From: Capsulimonas corticalis
GTDB lineage: Bacteria; Armatimonadota; Armatimonadia; Armatimonadales; Capsulimonadaceae
NCBI RefSeq assembly: GCF_003574315.2
Contig: NZ_AP025739.1
Coordinates: forward strand, 6,014,001 to 6,078,000
Length of the DNA stretch: 64,000 nucleotides
Direction of reading: 5' to 3'
The position numbers and the translations under genes were made by a program. Each line of letters starts with the position of its first letter. The stretch's first letter is position 1. The notes under the pieces were generated by a model, which was given only the letters and a program-made list of their open reading frames with translations, was not told the origin of the DNA and ran no database searches. Positions 43,016 to 51,032 of the stretch are shown here, piece by piece.

Positions 43016-44124
43016 AGCAGAGAGCAGGTCTGATCCTCTTGATCGCCGTCGCCCTCGCGGTCGTGATTTACTCGATGATCCACAAGCCGCAGGCGCAGCT
43101 CACCGGCCCGGCGCAAACGCAGACGGGACAGGCGGTCCCCGCCGCGATCGATGTCCACGGGTATATTGGCGGAGAAAAGCTGGGATTTCTGGCCGATCCA
43201 GACGTCACGCGCATCCTGAAGGACAAGTACGGGATCCATGTGGACGCCACCAAGCTCGGCTCCATCGAGATGGTTCAGGGACAGACAGCCGGACAGGATT
43301 TCCTGTGGCCCTCCAGCCAGGTGGCGCAGGAGCTTTACAAAGAACGCGGCGGCAAGATGGTGAAGTCGGACATCATCTTCAACTCGCCGATTGTGCTTTA
43401 CTCCTGGGACTTTGTGACGGACGCCTTGATCAAGGCCAAAGTCGTCTCCAAGCAGGGCGCCGAGTACTATATCGTCGACTTACCGAAGCTGATCGATATG
43501 GTGAATAAGAAGACGAAGTGGAAGGATATCGGACTGGATCAGCTCTACGGCGCGATCTCGGTGCGCTCCACCGACCCGGCCAAGAGCAATTCGGGCATGA
43601 TGTTCGCCGGCCTGATGGCGAACATCTCCAACGGCGGCGAGGTGGTGGACGACTCCACGGTGACGAAGACGCTCCCCACACTCAAGTCGTTCTTCGGGCG
43701 GCTTGGCTATATGGAGGGCAGCTCCGCCGACCAGTTCGATCAGTTCCTGAAGATGGGAGAAGGCGCGAACCCATTGGTGGTCGGTTACGAAAGCCAGCTC
43801 GTGGAGTTCGGCATGGCGAACTCCCAGTACCGGGATATGCTCAAGCAGCGCATCCGGATCCTCTACCCGCGCCCGACGGTCTGGAGCAGCCACCCAATGA
43901 TCGCGCTCAACGACAAAGGCGCGAAACTATTGGACGCCCTGCAAGACCCGGAGATCCAAAAGATCGCCTGGGAACAGCATGGCTTCCGCTCCGGTCTTCT
44001 TGGCGCGCAGAACGACCCAAAAGTCCTACAGCTCGCCGGGATCCCGGCGAAGATCGAGAACGTGATCCCGATGCCGACGCCAAGGGTGATGGAGCGGATT
44101 ATCAAAAGCGTGGGCGGAGAATAA
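43012..44124 (+). CDS. Membrane-anchored solute-binding protein
   Basis: 370 aa. One N-terminal TM anchor (about 5-22). The rest is a type II solute-binding fold (IDVHGYIGGEKLGFLADPDVTRILKDKYGIHVDATKLGS, WPSSQVAQELYKERG, STDPAKSNSGMMFAGLMANI, GVVVGYESQLVEFG-like strand, RIRILYPRPTVWSSHPMIALND). It overlaps the membrane-protein gene by ATGA and parallels the solute-binding half of the first gene. No ABC permease or ATPase is encoded nearby, so it may act as a sensor rather than a transporter subunit. Confidence 0.8.
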   Translation: MKQRAGLILLIAVALAVVIYSMIHKPQAQLTGPAQTQTGQAVPAAIDVHGYIGGEKLGFLADPDVTRILKDKYGIHVDATKLGSIEMVQGQTAGQDFLWPSSQVAQELYKERGGKMVKSDIIFNSPIVLYSWDFVTDALIKAKVVSKQGAEYYIVDLPKLIDMVNKKTKWKDIGLDQLYGAISVRSTDPAKSNSGMMFAGLMANISNGGEVVDDSTVTKTLPTLKSFFGRLGYMEGSSADQFDQFLKMGEGANPLVVGYESQLVEFGMANSQYRDMLKQRIRILYPRPTVWSSHPMIALNDKGAKLLDALQDPEIQKIAWEQHGFRSGLLGAQNDPKVLQLAGIPAKIENVIPMPTPRVMERIIKSVGGE

Positions 44125-44170
44125 ATTCAGAAGACGTCTCGCGGAGTCGCGCCGCCCGTTCCCGATTTGC

Positions 44171-44210
44171 CGCTCATAAACACCGGCTCCTCGGAGTCGT
44201 TTATTGAGCG
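44171..44210. terminator. Hairpin between convergent genes
   Basis: 11-bp arms with one bulge (CGCTCATAAAC / GTTTATTGAGCG) and an inner GGCTCC/GGAGTC hairpin, between the stops of the solute-binding gene and the small TM gene. No strong T-run. Confidence 0.45.
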
Positions 44211-44407
44211 GCGGGAGCCATCGGGGGAGTCGATGTGTTTTGGCGATGCTGATGATACTGCTTGGAGTGCGCCTCGTCCAGATAGGGGCCAGTATGATCC
44301 GGGCCTCGATACACCACAAAGAAGATGCCGACGATCAGCGCCAGCGCCACGGCCATAATAATTCCCACCACGACAGGGGAGATGGGTTTAGATTTCCAGG
44401 AAGTCAT
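44201..44407 (-). CDS. Small single-pass membrane protein
   Basis: 68 aa. MTSWKSKPISP is followed by one long TM helix (about 11-33) and a hydrophilic His/Gln/Pro tail. No family recognised. It follows the prepilin-type gene on the same strand but beyond that gene's terminator (44461-44488), so read-through or a separate promoter is needed. A small single-TM protein behind a prepilin-type gene could be a partner of it. Confidence 0.6.
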   Translation of the reverse strand: MTSWKSKPISPVVVGIIMAVALALIVGIFFVVYRGPDHTGPYLDEAHSKQYHQHRQNTSTPPMAPAAQ

Positions 44408-44460
44408 CGTTCTACCTCAACGCCAAATGGCTCAGTGCTCGCCATTCCGTTCAAAACAAA

Positions 44461-44488
44461 GAAGCGCCGCCCATGGGAGCGGCGCTTC
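44461..44488 (-). terminator. Rho-independent terminator of the prepilin-type gene
   Basis: Perfect 10-bp stem GAAGCGCCGC/GCGGCGCTTC with 8-nt loop, followed on the minus strand by TTTGTTTT. 15 nt past the prepilin-type stop. Confidence 0.85.
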
Positions 44489-44502
44489 CAGGGAAAACTC
44501 GA

Positions 44503-45339
44503 CTACGGAGTCGCGGGCTTCTTAGCGTACCAGTAGTAAGTGCCGCCCTGCGGATATGTCGGCGTGACCTTTCGGCTGTTGCGCGCCCACTTCACATGCC
44601 CATCATACCACAGGATATTTCCGCCGCCCGTATGGCGCAAAACGGGAGCCGTGCTCGTCGTGAGACCGCCGCCCCAATCGACGCCGTAATAGTTGCCGCT
44701 GATGTCCGTAAGGAACGTCGCCCAGACGTTGTAATTGCCAAACACGTTGTTCTGATAATCCCGGCCAAGCGCGCCGTCGAGCATCAGGATCGTTTCCGAA
44801 GGCTGATCGATCGACGCTTCGGGATTCTGGGCGCGGTCGTCGCCATAACTCACCGCCGTGGTTCCTGCATTGCCAAAGTCAACAATGGCGTTGCCGTCGG
44901 AGCTGACCAAACTGTTGTAGGCGTAATCCAGCGTCCCTTTGCCAGCGCCGCAAGAGTTAGGATTCAACGTACAATCCGTGGCGCCGTCGTCATTAAAGTG
45001 GTCGTTCGCGGTTGCGTCCGGGCACTGGAAAACGCCGAGCGATTTTACATAGGGCCAAAGGAGTTCCGCGTACGTGACACGGCCGCCTTGACAGCCGCCA
45101 GCCGCGGCATCCCACTGCGTGCACTCATAAGCGCCGCTGTAGACGCTGTCATTATCCGAGGAATACTGAACTTCCGCAATCCCAAGCTGGCGAAGATTCG
45201 AGGCGCAGGAGATCTGGCGGGCCTTTTCGCGGGCTTTGGCGAAGACGGGGAAGAGAATTGCCGCGAGAATCGCGATAATGGCTATGACGACGAGGAGTTC
45301 AATGAGCGTAAATCCCCGGCCGATGGTGCGCTTTGTCAT
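44503..45339 (-). CDS. Prepilin-type N-terminal methylation domain protein with H-X9-DG C-terminus
   Basis: 278 aa. [34 protein letters not shown] is a textbook type IV pilin/pseudopilin processing site and helix (cleavage after the Gly before Phe, with Glu at position 5). Downstream is [20 protein letters not shown] and the C-terminal [16 protein letters not shown] (H-X9-DG). Planctomycetota and Armatimonadota carry many such paralogues, thought to be pseudopilins or surface proteins. The gene has a long 5' leader with a strong promoter and a LacI-type operator. Confidence 0.92.
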   Translation of the reverse strand: MTKRTIGRGFTLIELLVVIAIIAILAAILFPVFAKAREKARQISCASNLRQLGIAEVQYSSDNDSVYSGAYECTQWDAAAGGCQGGRVTYAELLWPYVKSLGVFQCPDATANDHFNDDGATDCTLNPNSCGAGKGTLDYAYNSLVSSDGNAIVDFGNAGTTAVSYGDDRAQNPEASIDQPSETILMLDGALGRDYQNNVFGNYNVWATFLTDISGNYYGVDWGGGLTTSTAPVLRHTGGGNILWYDGHVKWARNSRKVTPTYPQGGTYYWYAKKPATP

Positions 45340-45404
45340 GACGTGTACCCTTTTCTTCTCCAGATCGATACTACGCTGGAGATATTGAGATGATGAGAGA
45401 AACG

Positions 45405-45447
45405 AAAAAAGGCGACTCTGCCGAAACGGCGCCGCGAAAGCGCGGCG
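45405..45447 (-). promoter_or_regulatory. Two mutually exclusive hairpins, possible attenuator
   Basis: On the minus strand, CGCCGCG-CTTT-CGCGGCG (45447-45430) shares its 3' GGCG with a second hairpin closed by GGCG...CGCC (45433-45411) that runs straight into TTTTTT. The second looks like a terminator and the first like its anti-terminator. It lies in the prepilin-type leader about 70 nt before the gene. Only structure by eye supports it. Confidence 0.4.
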
Positions 45448-45569
45448 TCCACGAAAAGCAAAACTATGTCAAGCCGGGGCGTGAGAACCATTCTCCGCGC
45501 CTCGGATGAGTCGGCGTAAATTCGATTCGGACAGGCGTAATGAACGGGAAAGGCGACATTGCCGGAGAT

Positions 45570-45587
45570 CCCGTAAACGTTAACGGG
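45570..45587 (-). promoter_or_regulatory. LacI-family operator
   Basis: CCCGTAAACGTTAACGGG, an 18-bp near-perfect palindrome centred on CG with the AACGTT core typical of LacI/GalR operators. It lies just downstream of the -10 box (about +3 to +20), the classical roadblock or repressor position. Confidence 0.65.
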
Positions 45588-45596
45588 AATGAATTG

Positions 45597-45625
45597 AGTA
45601 TATCGTAGTTTTTGGGATCTGTCAA
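45597..45625 (-). promoter_or_regulatory. Consensus promoter of the prepilin-type gene
   Basis: TTGACA (45625-45620), 17-nt spacer, TATACT (45602-45597) on the minus strand. The 432-bp gap 45340-45771 is explained by this leader and by the opposite promoter at 45706-45734. Confidence 0.75.
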
Positions 45626-45705
45626 GAATCGTTTGAGAAATTTTCCGTCGGCAAGTTGCATTACAAGCCGCATACCGATACGCAGTGAAACGTATCGACG
45701 CCGGA

Positions 45706-45734
45706 CTGGCAAGCGTACGGAGATCGGGTAAAAT
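45706..45734 (+). promoter_or_regulatory. Promoter of the ADP-ribosylglycohydrolase gene
   Basis: CTGGCA (45706-45711), 17-nt spacer, TAAAAT (45729-45734), 37 nt before the ATG. Confidence 0.5.
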
Positions 45735-45754
45735 ATTGGCGGAAGATCGCCAAT
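45735..45754 (+). promoter_or_regulatory. Operator-like palindrome at the transcription start
   Basis: ATTGGCG-N6-CGCCAAT, perfect 7-bp arms, directly after the -10 box of the ADP-ribosylglycohydrolase gene. It could be a repressor site or a 5' mRNA hairpin. Confidence 0.5.
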
Positions 45755-45771
45755 GAAATGCGGAGGAAGTC

Positions 45772-46566
45772 ATGCTGGGAGCGATTGCCGGCGACGTCAT
45801 CGGATCGGTGTACGAGCGCAATAACGTCAAGTTTCAGGACTTTCCCCTGTTCAGCGGCCACTGCCGCTTCACCGACGATTCCGTGCTGACGGCGGCGGTC
45901 GCGGAAGTGCTGCTGGAGGGAGATGCGGAAAGCCACGAAGCTTATGTGGACAAGTTCCACGAGTTTTTCCATCTCTACCCGGACGCCGGTTTCGGCGGAA
46001 CCTTCTTCGACTGGGCGCGCTCGCGCAGCCGCCTGCCCTACGGAAGCTGGGGCAACGGCTCCGCCATGCGCGTCAGCCCCATCGGCTACGCGTTCGACAC
46101 GCTGGACGAGGTTCTGGCCGAAGCCAAGATCAGCGCCGAGGTGACGCACGACCACTCCGAGGGGATCAAAGGCGCGCAGGCCATCGCCGCCGCCGTCTTC
46201 CTCGCCCGTCACGGCGAAAGCAAAGCGTCGATCAAAACCGAGATTTCACAGCGCTTCTCCTACGATCTGCGCCCTACCCTGGACGAAATCCGTCCCTCCT
46301 ACCGATTCTACGTGTCCTGCCAGGGCTCCGTCCCCCAAGCCATCACCGCATTCCTCGAATCGGAGAATTTTGAAGACGCCGTGCGCAAAGCCATCTCCCT
46401 CGGCGGCGACAGCGACACCCTCGCCTGTATGGCCGGCGCCATCGCCGAAGCCTTTTACGGGGGCGTCCCTGACCCCATCGCCGAGCGGACCATCAAACAC
46501 CTCGACACGCGACTGCGGGCGACGGTGGAAGAGTTTGCAACAGTGTATGGAAACGACGTGTTATGA
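45772..46566 (+). CDS. ADP-ribosylglycohydrolase (DraG-like)
   Basis: 264 aa. It opens MLGAIAGDVIGSVYE as the family does. FTDDS (Asp35, Asp36) and GGDSDTLACM (Asp213, Asp215) supply the di-metal ligands that release ADP-ribose from modified side chains or nucleic acids. RBS AGGAAG. No ADP-ribosyltransferase gene is nearby. With the macro-domain gene at 51033-51659 it gives the window two potential ADP-ribose-processing proteins. Confidence 0.9.
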   Translation: MLGAIAGDVIGSVYERNNVKFQDFPLFSGHCRFTDDSVLTAAVAEVLLEGDAESHEAYVDKFHEFFHLYPDAGFGGTFFDWARSRSRLPYGSWGNGSAMRVSPIGYAFDTLDEVLAEAKISAEVTHDHSEGIKGAQAIAAAVFLARHGESKASIKTEISQRFSYDLRPTLDEIRPSYRFYVSCQGSVPQAITAFLESENFEDAVRKAISLGGDSDTLACMAGAIAEAFYGGVPDPIAERTIKHLDTRLRATVEEFATVYGNDVL

Positions 46567-46660
46567 CTAACTGGTATTATGCAAGCCTGTCGTCGGCGAT
46601 TAATGCGTTTTGCCGATTTAATGACGCAATCCACACAAAAATGCAGGCGGATTTCGTAGT

Positions 46661-46794
46661 AAGGCCGGCGAATGAATTCGCGCCTACAAGTACGGCCGTC
46701 CCCCTTCGGGGACTTCGGAACGTTTATGACCACGTTTCTGAACCCGCGAAGGCGGGTGACCGTACTTGTAGGCGCGAATTCATTCGCCGGCCTT
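46661..46794. repeat. Long palindromic element, copy 2
   Basis: Perfect 35-bp inverted repeat (46661-46695 with 46760-46794) around 64 bp that contain two smaller hairpins (CCCCCTTCGGGGAC and ACCCGCGAAGGCGGGT). The outer arms continue imperfectly for about 15 bp. Each arm contains the small palindrome CGAATGAATTCG, in the place where copy 1 has CGGTTCAAACCG. It lies between convergent genes (268-bp gap) and could double as a terminator. Confidence 0.88.
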
Positions 46795-46834
46795 CTGACG
46801 AATTACGCAATCGAAAAACCTATCCCAGCAAGCC

Positions 46835-49800
46835 TCACTGATGGGACGCAATCCAATCCCGCAGCGCAACGGCGAATTGTGAGTCGTTGAGAGGCATGAC
46901 TGAGTCGAGTTTACCGCCGGCCTGCCACCAGCCCGGGAAAAAGACGTGTCCGCCGGCGGGAACGTATGCGTCCAGCGCTTTGATGGTTGCATCGTAGACG
47001 GCGTGGTCGTCCGCCTTCATGTTCGGAGCGGTGTGCCACTCAAAAATCCCCCAGTCATGGCTGTACTGCGTGAGTTTGGCGACGTCGATGGGGCCAAAGC
47101 GGGTAATGCCCAGTGCGCCGGATGGATCGTATCGCCCCGTCCAGATTGGATCGCCGCCGCTGCGGACGCGTCCTGGGCTGACCTCCTCGCCCGGGATTTG
47201 GTGGGCGTAGAGGATCGATTGAGGGATGCCGGCGCGGATCGCTGCGCGCATTACGTCCGCGACGAAATGTTTGATCTCGAACTGGCGGAAGCCGAAGGCG
47301 GGATGGTCGGGATTGCCCGGCGGATACTGGCCGCCGTGGTCGGGGACATCCCAGCTCCAGGCGTTCCAGAACTTATCCGCCGGATCGCGTTTGCGCGGGG
47401 CGTCAAAGCCGCCGGGAGTGGCCCCGGGTCCGGTTTGCGGCGATGGCGTGAAGTTCTTGTCGGTGATCGCAGACGGGTACCGGGCAAGGTCCCAATAGCG
47501 CAGAGTCCATGTCGAGAAGTTCGCGCCGAACCATTGATTGAATGAACTCCCGGTTCCGCCAGAGCGCGCGGGACTGGGATCGTCGTAGAACTGGCTTCGC
47601 AGCGCGCCGTGAGTACGAATGAATGGGCCGACGATTTCCGCCGGCGCTCCCTGGCCGGCGTAGTCGCCCGCCGTGTCGTCGTACTTGCCCGTATGCCGCA
47701 GCCAGTCTCGAAATTCCGTCACGGCGTAGGGAGAGTAGTCGGCCAGCAAGTCGTCGCGCTTTTCGCCCCCGGTCGCCAGCTCCTCCTCAATACAGGCGTT
47801 CACGGCGGCGATCTCGCCGGGATACTCTGCCATCACCCCATGAATTTCTTTGGCTTCGCGGCGGACTTCCGCCATCGCGGCGTCATGAATGGGAGCGCAG
47901 TAGCGAGACGGCGTCGGGACTTGCCAGTCGCGGCTGGGAAACTCCGGGCTGCCTTTTTGATCGACCACGGATTCGCCGTTCCAGGTCACGCCGTCGAGCC
48001 GCCACTGCATCCGTCGATAATCCTTGTCCAGCAGCGGCGGATAGCCGAAGCTGCCGCTGTGGCTCTGCACGGCGATAATCACGCCGACGGAAAGATTGTT
48101 CGCCTTCGCCATCCGGCAGTGGATCCGGAGGGACGGCGTGGAGTGGAAGATGTGCGAAAAGCCCACCTTGATGCGTCCCTGATTCTGCCCGACCTGCGCC
48201 TTGAGCTTCGTCATTTCCGTCTGAAGGTCGGCTTCGGTGAAGTCTTTGCCGCCGACGCCTGAAACCGTATCGAAGATCGCCAGGAAATCGAGCGGCGGCT
48301 GCGATCCGGCGCGGGCATGAGAAACGGCGGGAGCAGGAACCACAACTTTGGCGACGCTCAAAATCTCACGCGACGACGCTCCGGCCTGTATCTCATAGGA
48401 GCCGGGATCGACTCGCCACTGATTTGTCGCCGGATCAAAGTAGGAAAATGCCTCCGGGCCGAGCTGAAAATCGACTCGTCGGGATTCCCCGGCTTTGAGC
48501 GAGATCTTCTGAAAGGCTTTCAGTTCGTGAACCGGGCGCGAAACGGAGGGTTTCAAGGGCCGGACATAAATCTGGACTGTTTCCACCCCGGCGCGCGTCC
48601 CTGTGTTCTTCACCGTAACGTTGAGGGAAACGCGGCCATTGTGCTGAATGGCGTGTAGAGGTCCGAAAGAGAACGTCGTGTAGCTCAGGCCATAACCGAA
48701 TGGGAACTGTGGATCGACGTGTTTGGTGTCGTAATACCGATACCCAACCATCAATCCTTCTTTGTAATCCACTTCGTCGTTGTTCTGCGTTCCGAGCAAT
48801 CGGCTGGGCGAATCCTCAAGACGCTTCGGCCAGCTAAAGGGCAGCCGTCCCGAAGGATCGATGCGCCCGAACAGCACATCGGCGATGGAGTTTCCTCCCT
48901 CCATCCCTGGGTACCAGGCCTCAACGAGGGACGAGACATTCGGCAGCCAGCCGCCGACCTCCAGGGGAGAGCCATTGATTAACACGACGACCGTTCTGGG
49001 ATTCTGCCGAGCCACCCGATTGATCAGCATCTGCTGAACCGGCGGGAAATGCATATTCGTGCGATCGCGTCCCTCGGAATCCAGGCTATGATCGATGCCG
49101 CCGACCACGATTACGGCATCCGCTTTTCGGGCCGCCGCATCCACGGCCGCCCACGACCGCGGCGCGCTCGGCGGCTCCCAGGTTAGGCTCACGGCGGCGT
49201 CGCCCGGCTGGCGCGTATAGTCCACGCGCAGGTCAAACGGTTTGCCCGCCTGCATCTCGACCACGGCGGTCGCCGCAGGGCGGCCTTGCGCGGCGTTGAC
49301 GACCGCGACCGGCGCCCCGCCGCCGGCTTCGACATACAGCCAGGCTTCGCCCTTGGCGGCGATCCGGATCGTGTACGTGCCGGTCACTTTCGGGATCACG
49401 CGGCCGATAAATTGAGCGCGAAACCCGGCCGGCGGAATCTTGGGATCGGGTGAACGCATCTCCCACATGAAGTTCACCTGCGGTTCGACACGCTGCGCCG
49501 CCGGCTCACTTCCGCCCTGGGCGAAGTATTTCGCCTGGAACCCGGGCGCGCCGTTGACAGGCTGCATGACATCCGTGGGAATAGGCTGGAAACCACCCAG
49601 ATCGTCGGTCGAAAGATACTGAACTTTGTCGCCCATCACGCGGCGAATCCCCGCCAGCGGCGTGATCTCATAAGGCCCCTGAACCCATGAGCTTCCGCCA
49701 AGGCCGATCACACAAAAGCGCTTGTCGGCGCTTGGACCAAGCACCAGGACGTTTTTCAAGCGGGCGGGATTGAGCGGCAGCAGATGGCGGCTATTCTTGA

Positions 49801-50839
49801 GAAGCACGATCCCCTGGGCGGCAACCTCGCGGGCGACGCGCTGATGCGCCGGGGTATTGCAATTTGCTCCCGCCGTCAGCGTCCGATCACTCAGCAGCCC
49901 GATGCGAGCGTAGACGCGAAGCACACGCCGCGCCTTATCATCGATCACGCTTTCGGGGACACGGCCCGCCTTGACGGCTTCCAACAGCGGCGCGGCAAAT
50001 CCGCACACGCCGCCCGGCATGGAAACGTCCAGCCCGGCCAGCGCCGCTTTTTCCGTGGAGCGGGTTTGCAGCCAGTCGGTCAGGACCATGCCGTCGAATC
50101 CCCACTCGCCCTTCAAGATCCCGTTCAGCAGCACCCGGCTATCGCTGACAAAATCGCCATTGACGCCGTTGGCGCTTGTCATAACGGACCAGGCGTGACC
50201 GTCCTGCACCGCCGCCTTGAAACCCGGCAAATAGATCTCATGCAGCGTCCGCGAATCCACCATGGACATGTAGTTGTTTCGATTGTCCTCGCGGTTGTTA
50301 CAGACGTAGTGCTTGATACACGCGGCGACGCCTTCGCTTTGAATGCCCCGCACATTCGCCGTCGCGAGGTGTCCATTGAGATAAGGGTCTTCGGTGTAAT
50401 ATTCGAAAAAACGTCCGCCCAAAGGATCGCGCTGAATATTGATCCCCGGTCCGAGCAGGATCCCCTGCCCGCCCGCCCGTGTTTCCTCCCCCATTACCTT
50501 GCCGGCCGCCTGAATCAAATCGGGGTTCCAGGTCGCTCCGAACATGACGCCGGATGGGAACGCGGTCGTCGGCCCGGCGCCATGCGGGCCGCGCGGGCCG
50601 TCCGTCAATTGCAGATCGGGAATATGAAGGCGAGCAACACCGCGAAAGCTCGGGCCGGTCCCAGAACAAAGGCTCACCTTTTCCTCCAGCGTCATCTGTT
50701 TCAGGACATCATCGACCTGTTTCTCTAACGCCGAACTTCCAGGCGGCGTGGTCTCTGCGTTGAGCGGCGTTTCCAAAGCGCCAACGGCCGCAAGCAGAAG
50801 GAGGGCGAAGGCGTAAACAGACCAGCGGCGACGGTTCAT
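46835..50839 (-). CDS. GH3 glycosidase with PA14 and FnIII domains fused to a C-terminal glycosidase-like domain
   Basis: 1334 aa from ATG 50839 (GGAGAAAT upstream; gives signal peptide ending LNAET). The GH3 barrel has nucleophile Asp255 in GMVLTDWLQT. The GH3 C-domain is split by a PA14 module (about 430-550). An FnIII-like domain ends near 833. Ordinary beta-glucosidases of this type stop there. Here about 485 more residues follow, with barrel-like strands and many Trp/Tyr (GRIKVGFSHIFHSTPSLRIH, MAEYPGEIAAVNACIEEE, SPYAVTEFRDWLRHTGKYDD, FGFRQFEIKHFVADVMRAAIRAGIPQSILYAHQIPGEE, YSHDWGIFEWHTAP), resembling an uncharacterised TIM-barrel hydrolase. A secreted bifunctional enzyme is inferred. 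Confidence 0.85.
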   Translation of the reverse strand: MNRRRWSVYAFALLLLAAVGALETPLNAETTPPGSSALEKQVDDVLKQMTLEEKVSLCSGTGPSFRGVARLHIPDLQLTDGPRGPHGAGPTTAFPSGVMFGATWNPDLIQAAGKVMGEETRAGGQGILLGPGINIQRDPLGGRFFEYYTEDPYLNGHLATANVRGIQSEGVAACIKHYVCNNREDNRNNYMSMVDSRTLHEIYLPGFKAAVQDGHAWSVMTSANGVNGDFVSDSRVLLNGILKGEWGFDGMVLTDWLQTRSTEKAALAGLDVSMPGGVCGFAAPLLEAVKAGRVPESVIDDKARRVLRVYARIGLLSDRTLTAGANCNTPAHQRVAREVAAQGIVLLKNSRHLLPLNPARLKNVLVLGPSADKRFCVIGLGGSSWVQGPYEITPLAGIRRVMGDKVQYLSTDDLGGFQPIPTDVMQPVNGAPGFQAKYFAQGGSEPAAQRVEPQVNFMWEMRSPDPKIPPAGFRAQFIGRVIPKVTGTYTIRIAAKGEAWLYVEAGGGAPVAVVNAAQGRPAATAVVEMQAGKPFDLRVDYTRQPGDAAVSLTWEPPSAPRSWAAVDAAARKADAVIVVGGIDHSLDSEGRDRTNMHFPPVQQMLINRVARQNPRTVVVLINGSPLEVGGWLPNVSSLVEAWYPGMEGGNSIADVLFGRIDPSGRLPFSWPKRLEDSPSRLLGTQNNDEVDYKEGLMVGYRYYDTKHVDPQFPFGYGLSYTTFSFGPLHAIQHNGRVSLNVTVKNTGTRAGVETVQIYVRPLKPSVSRPVHELKAFQKISLKAGESRRVDFQLGPEAFSYFDPATNQWRVDPGSYEIQAGASSREILSVAKVVVPAPAVSHARAGSQPPLDFLAIFDTVSGVGGKDFTEADLQTEMTKLKAQVGQNQGRIKVGFSHIFHSTPSLRIHCRMAKANNLSVGVIIAVQSHSGSFGYPPLLDKDYRRMQWRLDGVTWNGESVVDQKGSPEFPSRDWQVPTPSRYCAPIHDAAMAEVRREAKEIHGVMAEYPGEIAAVNACIEEELATGGEKRDDLLADYSPYAVTEFRDWLRHTGKYDDTAGDYAGQGAPAEIVGPFIRTHGALRSQFYDDPSPARSGGTGSSFNQWFGANFSTWTLRYWDLARYPSAITDKNFTPSPQTGPGATPGGFDAPRKRDPADKFWNAWSWDVPDHGGQYPPGNPDHPAFGFRQFEIKHFVADVMRAAIRAGIPQSILYAHQIPGEEVSPGRVRSGGDPIWTGRYDPSGALGITRFGPIDVAKLTQYSHDWGIFEWHTAPNMKADDHAVYDATIKALDAYVPAGGHVFFPGWWQAGGKLDSVMPLNDSQFAVALRDWIASHQ

Positions 50840-50982
50840 AGATTTCTCCAGGCGTTTGTCTAAAATTGCAATCAATGCGTTAGGATGTGGATTTTCGTTC
50901 GATAAGCCATGATTGGAGGGCATCCCACTTTAAAGACAGTCAGCAACGCAACATGTTTCGTAATTTTTCGCAAAAGCAGCCT

Positions 50983-51005
50983 GCCGTATCGATTAGCGAC
51001 ACGGC
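50983..51005 (-). terminator. Weak terminator of the macro-domain gene
   Basis: 9-bp stem (GCCGTGTCG/CGATACGGC with one G-U) 28 nt past the macro-domain stop, with TTTT eight nt later on the minus strand. Confidence 0.45.
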
Positions 51006-51032
51006 GGGGGCAAAATCGTTCGCGGGCAGCGC

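Noticed and set aside
40765-44124. Tellurite/toxic anion resistance operon
   Set aside because: No telA or TerD-type gene is present, and only the small membrane protein vaguely resembles XpaC.
45336-45830. Minus-strand open frame upstream of the prepilin-type gene
   Set aside because: It covers a consensus promoter, an operator and a structured leader, and its protein shows no family features.
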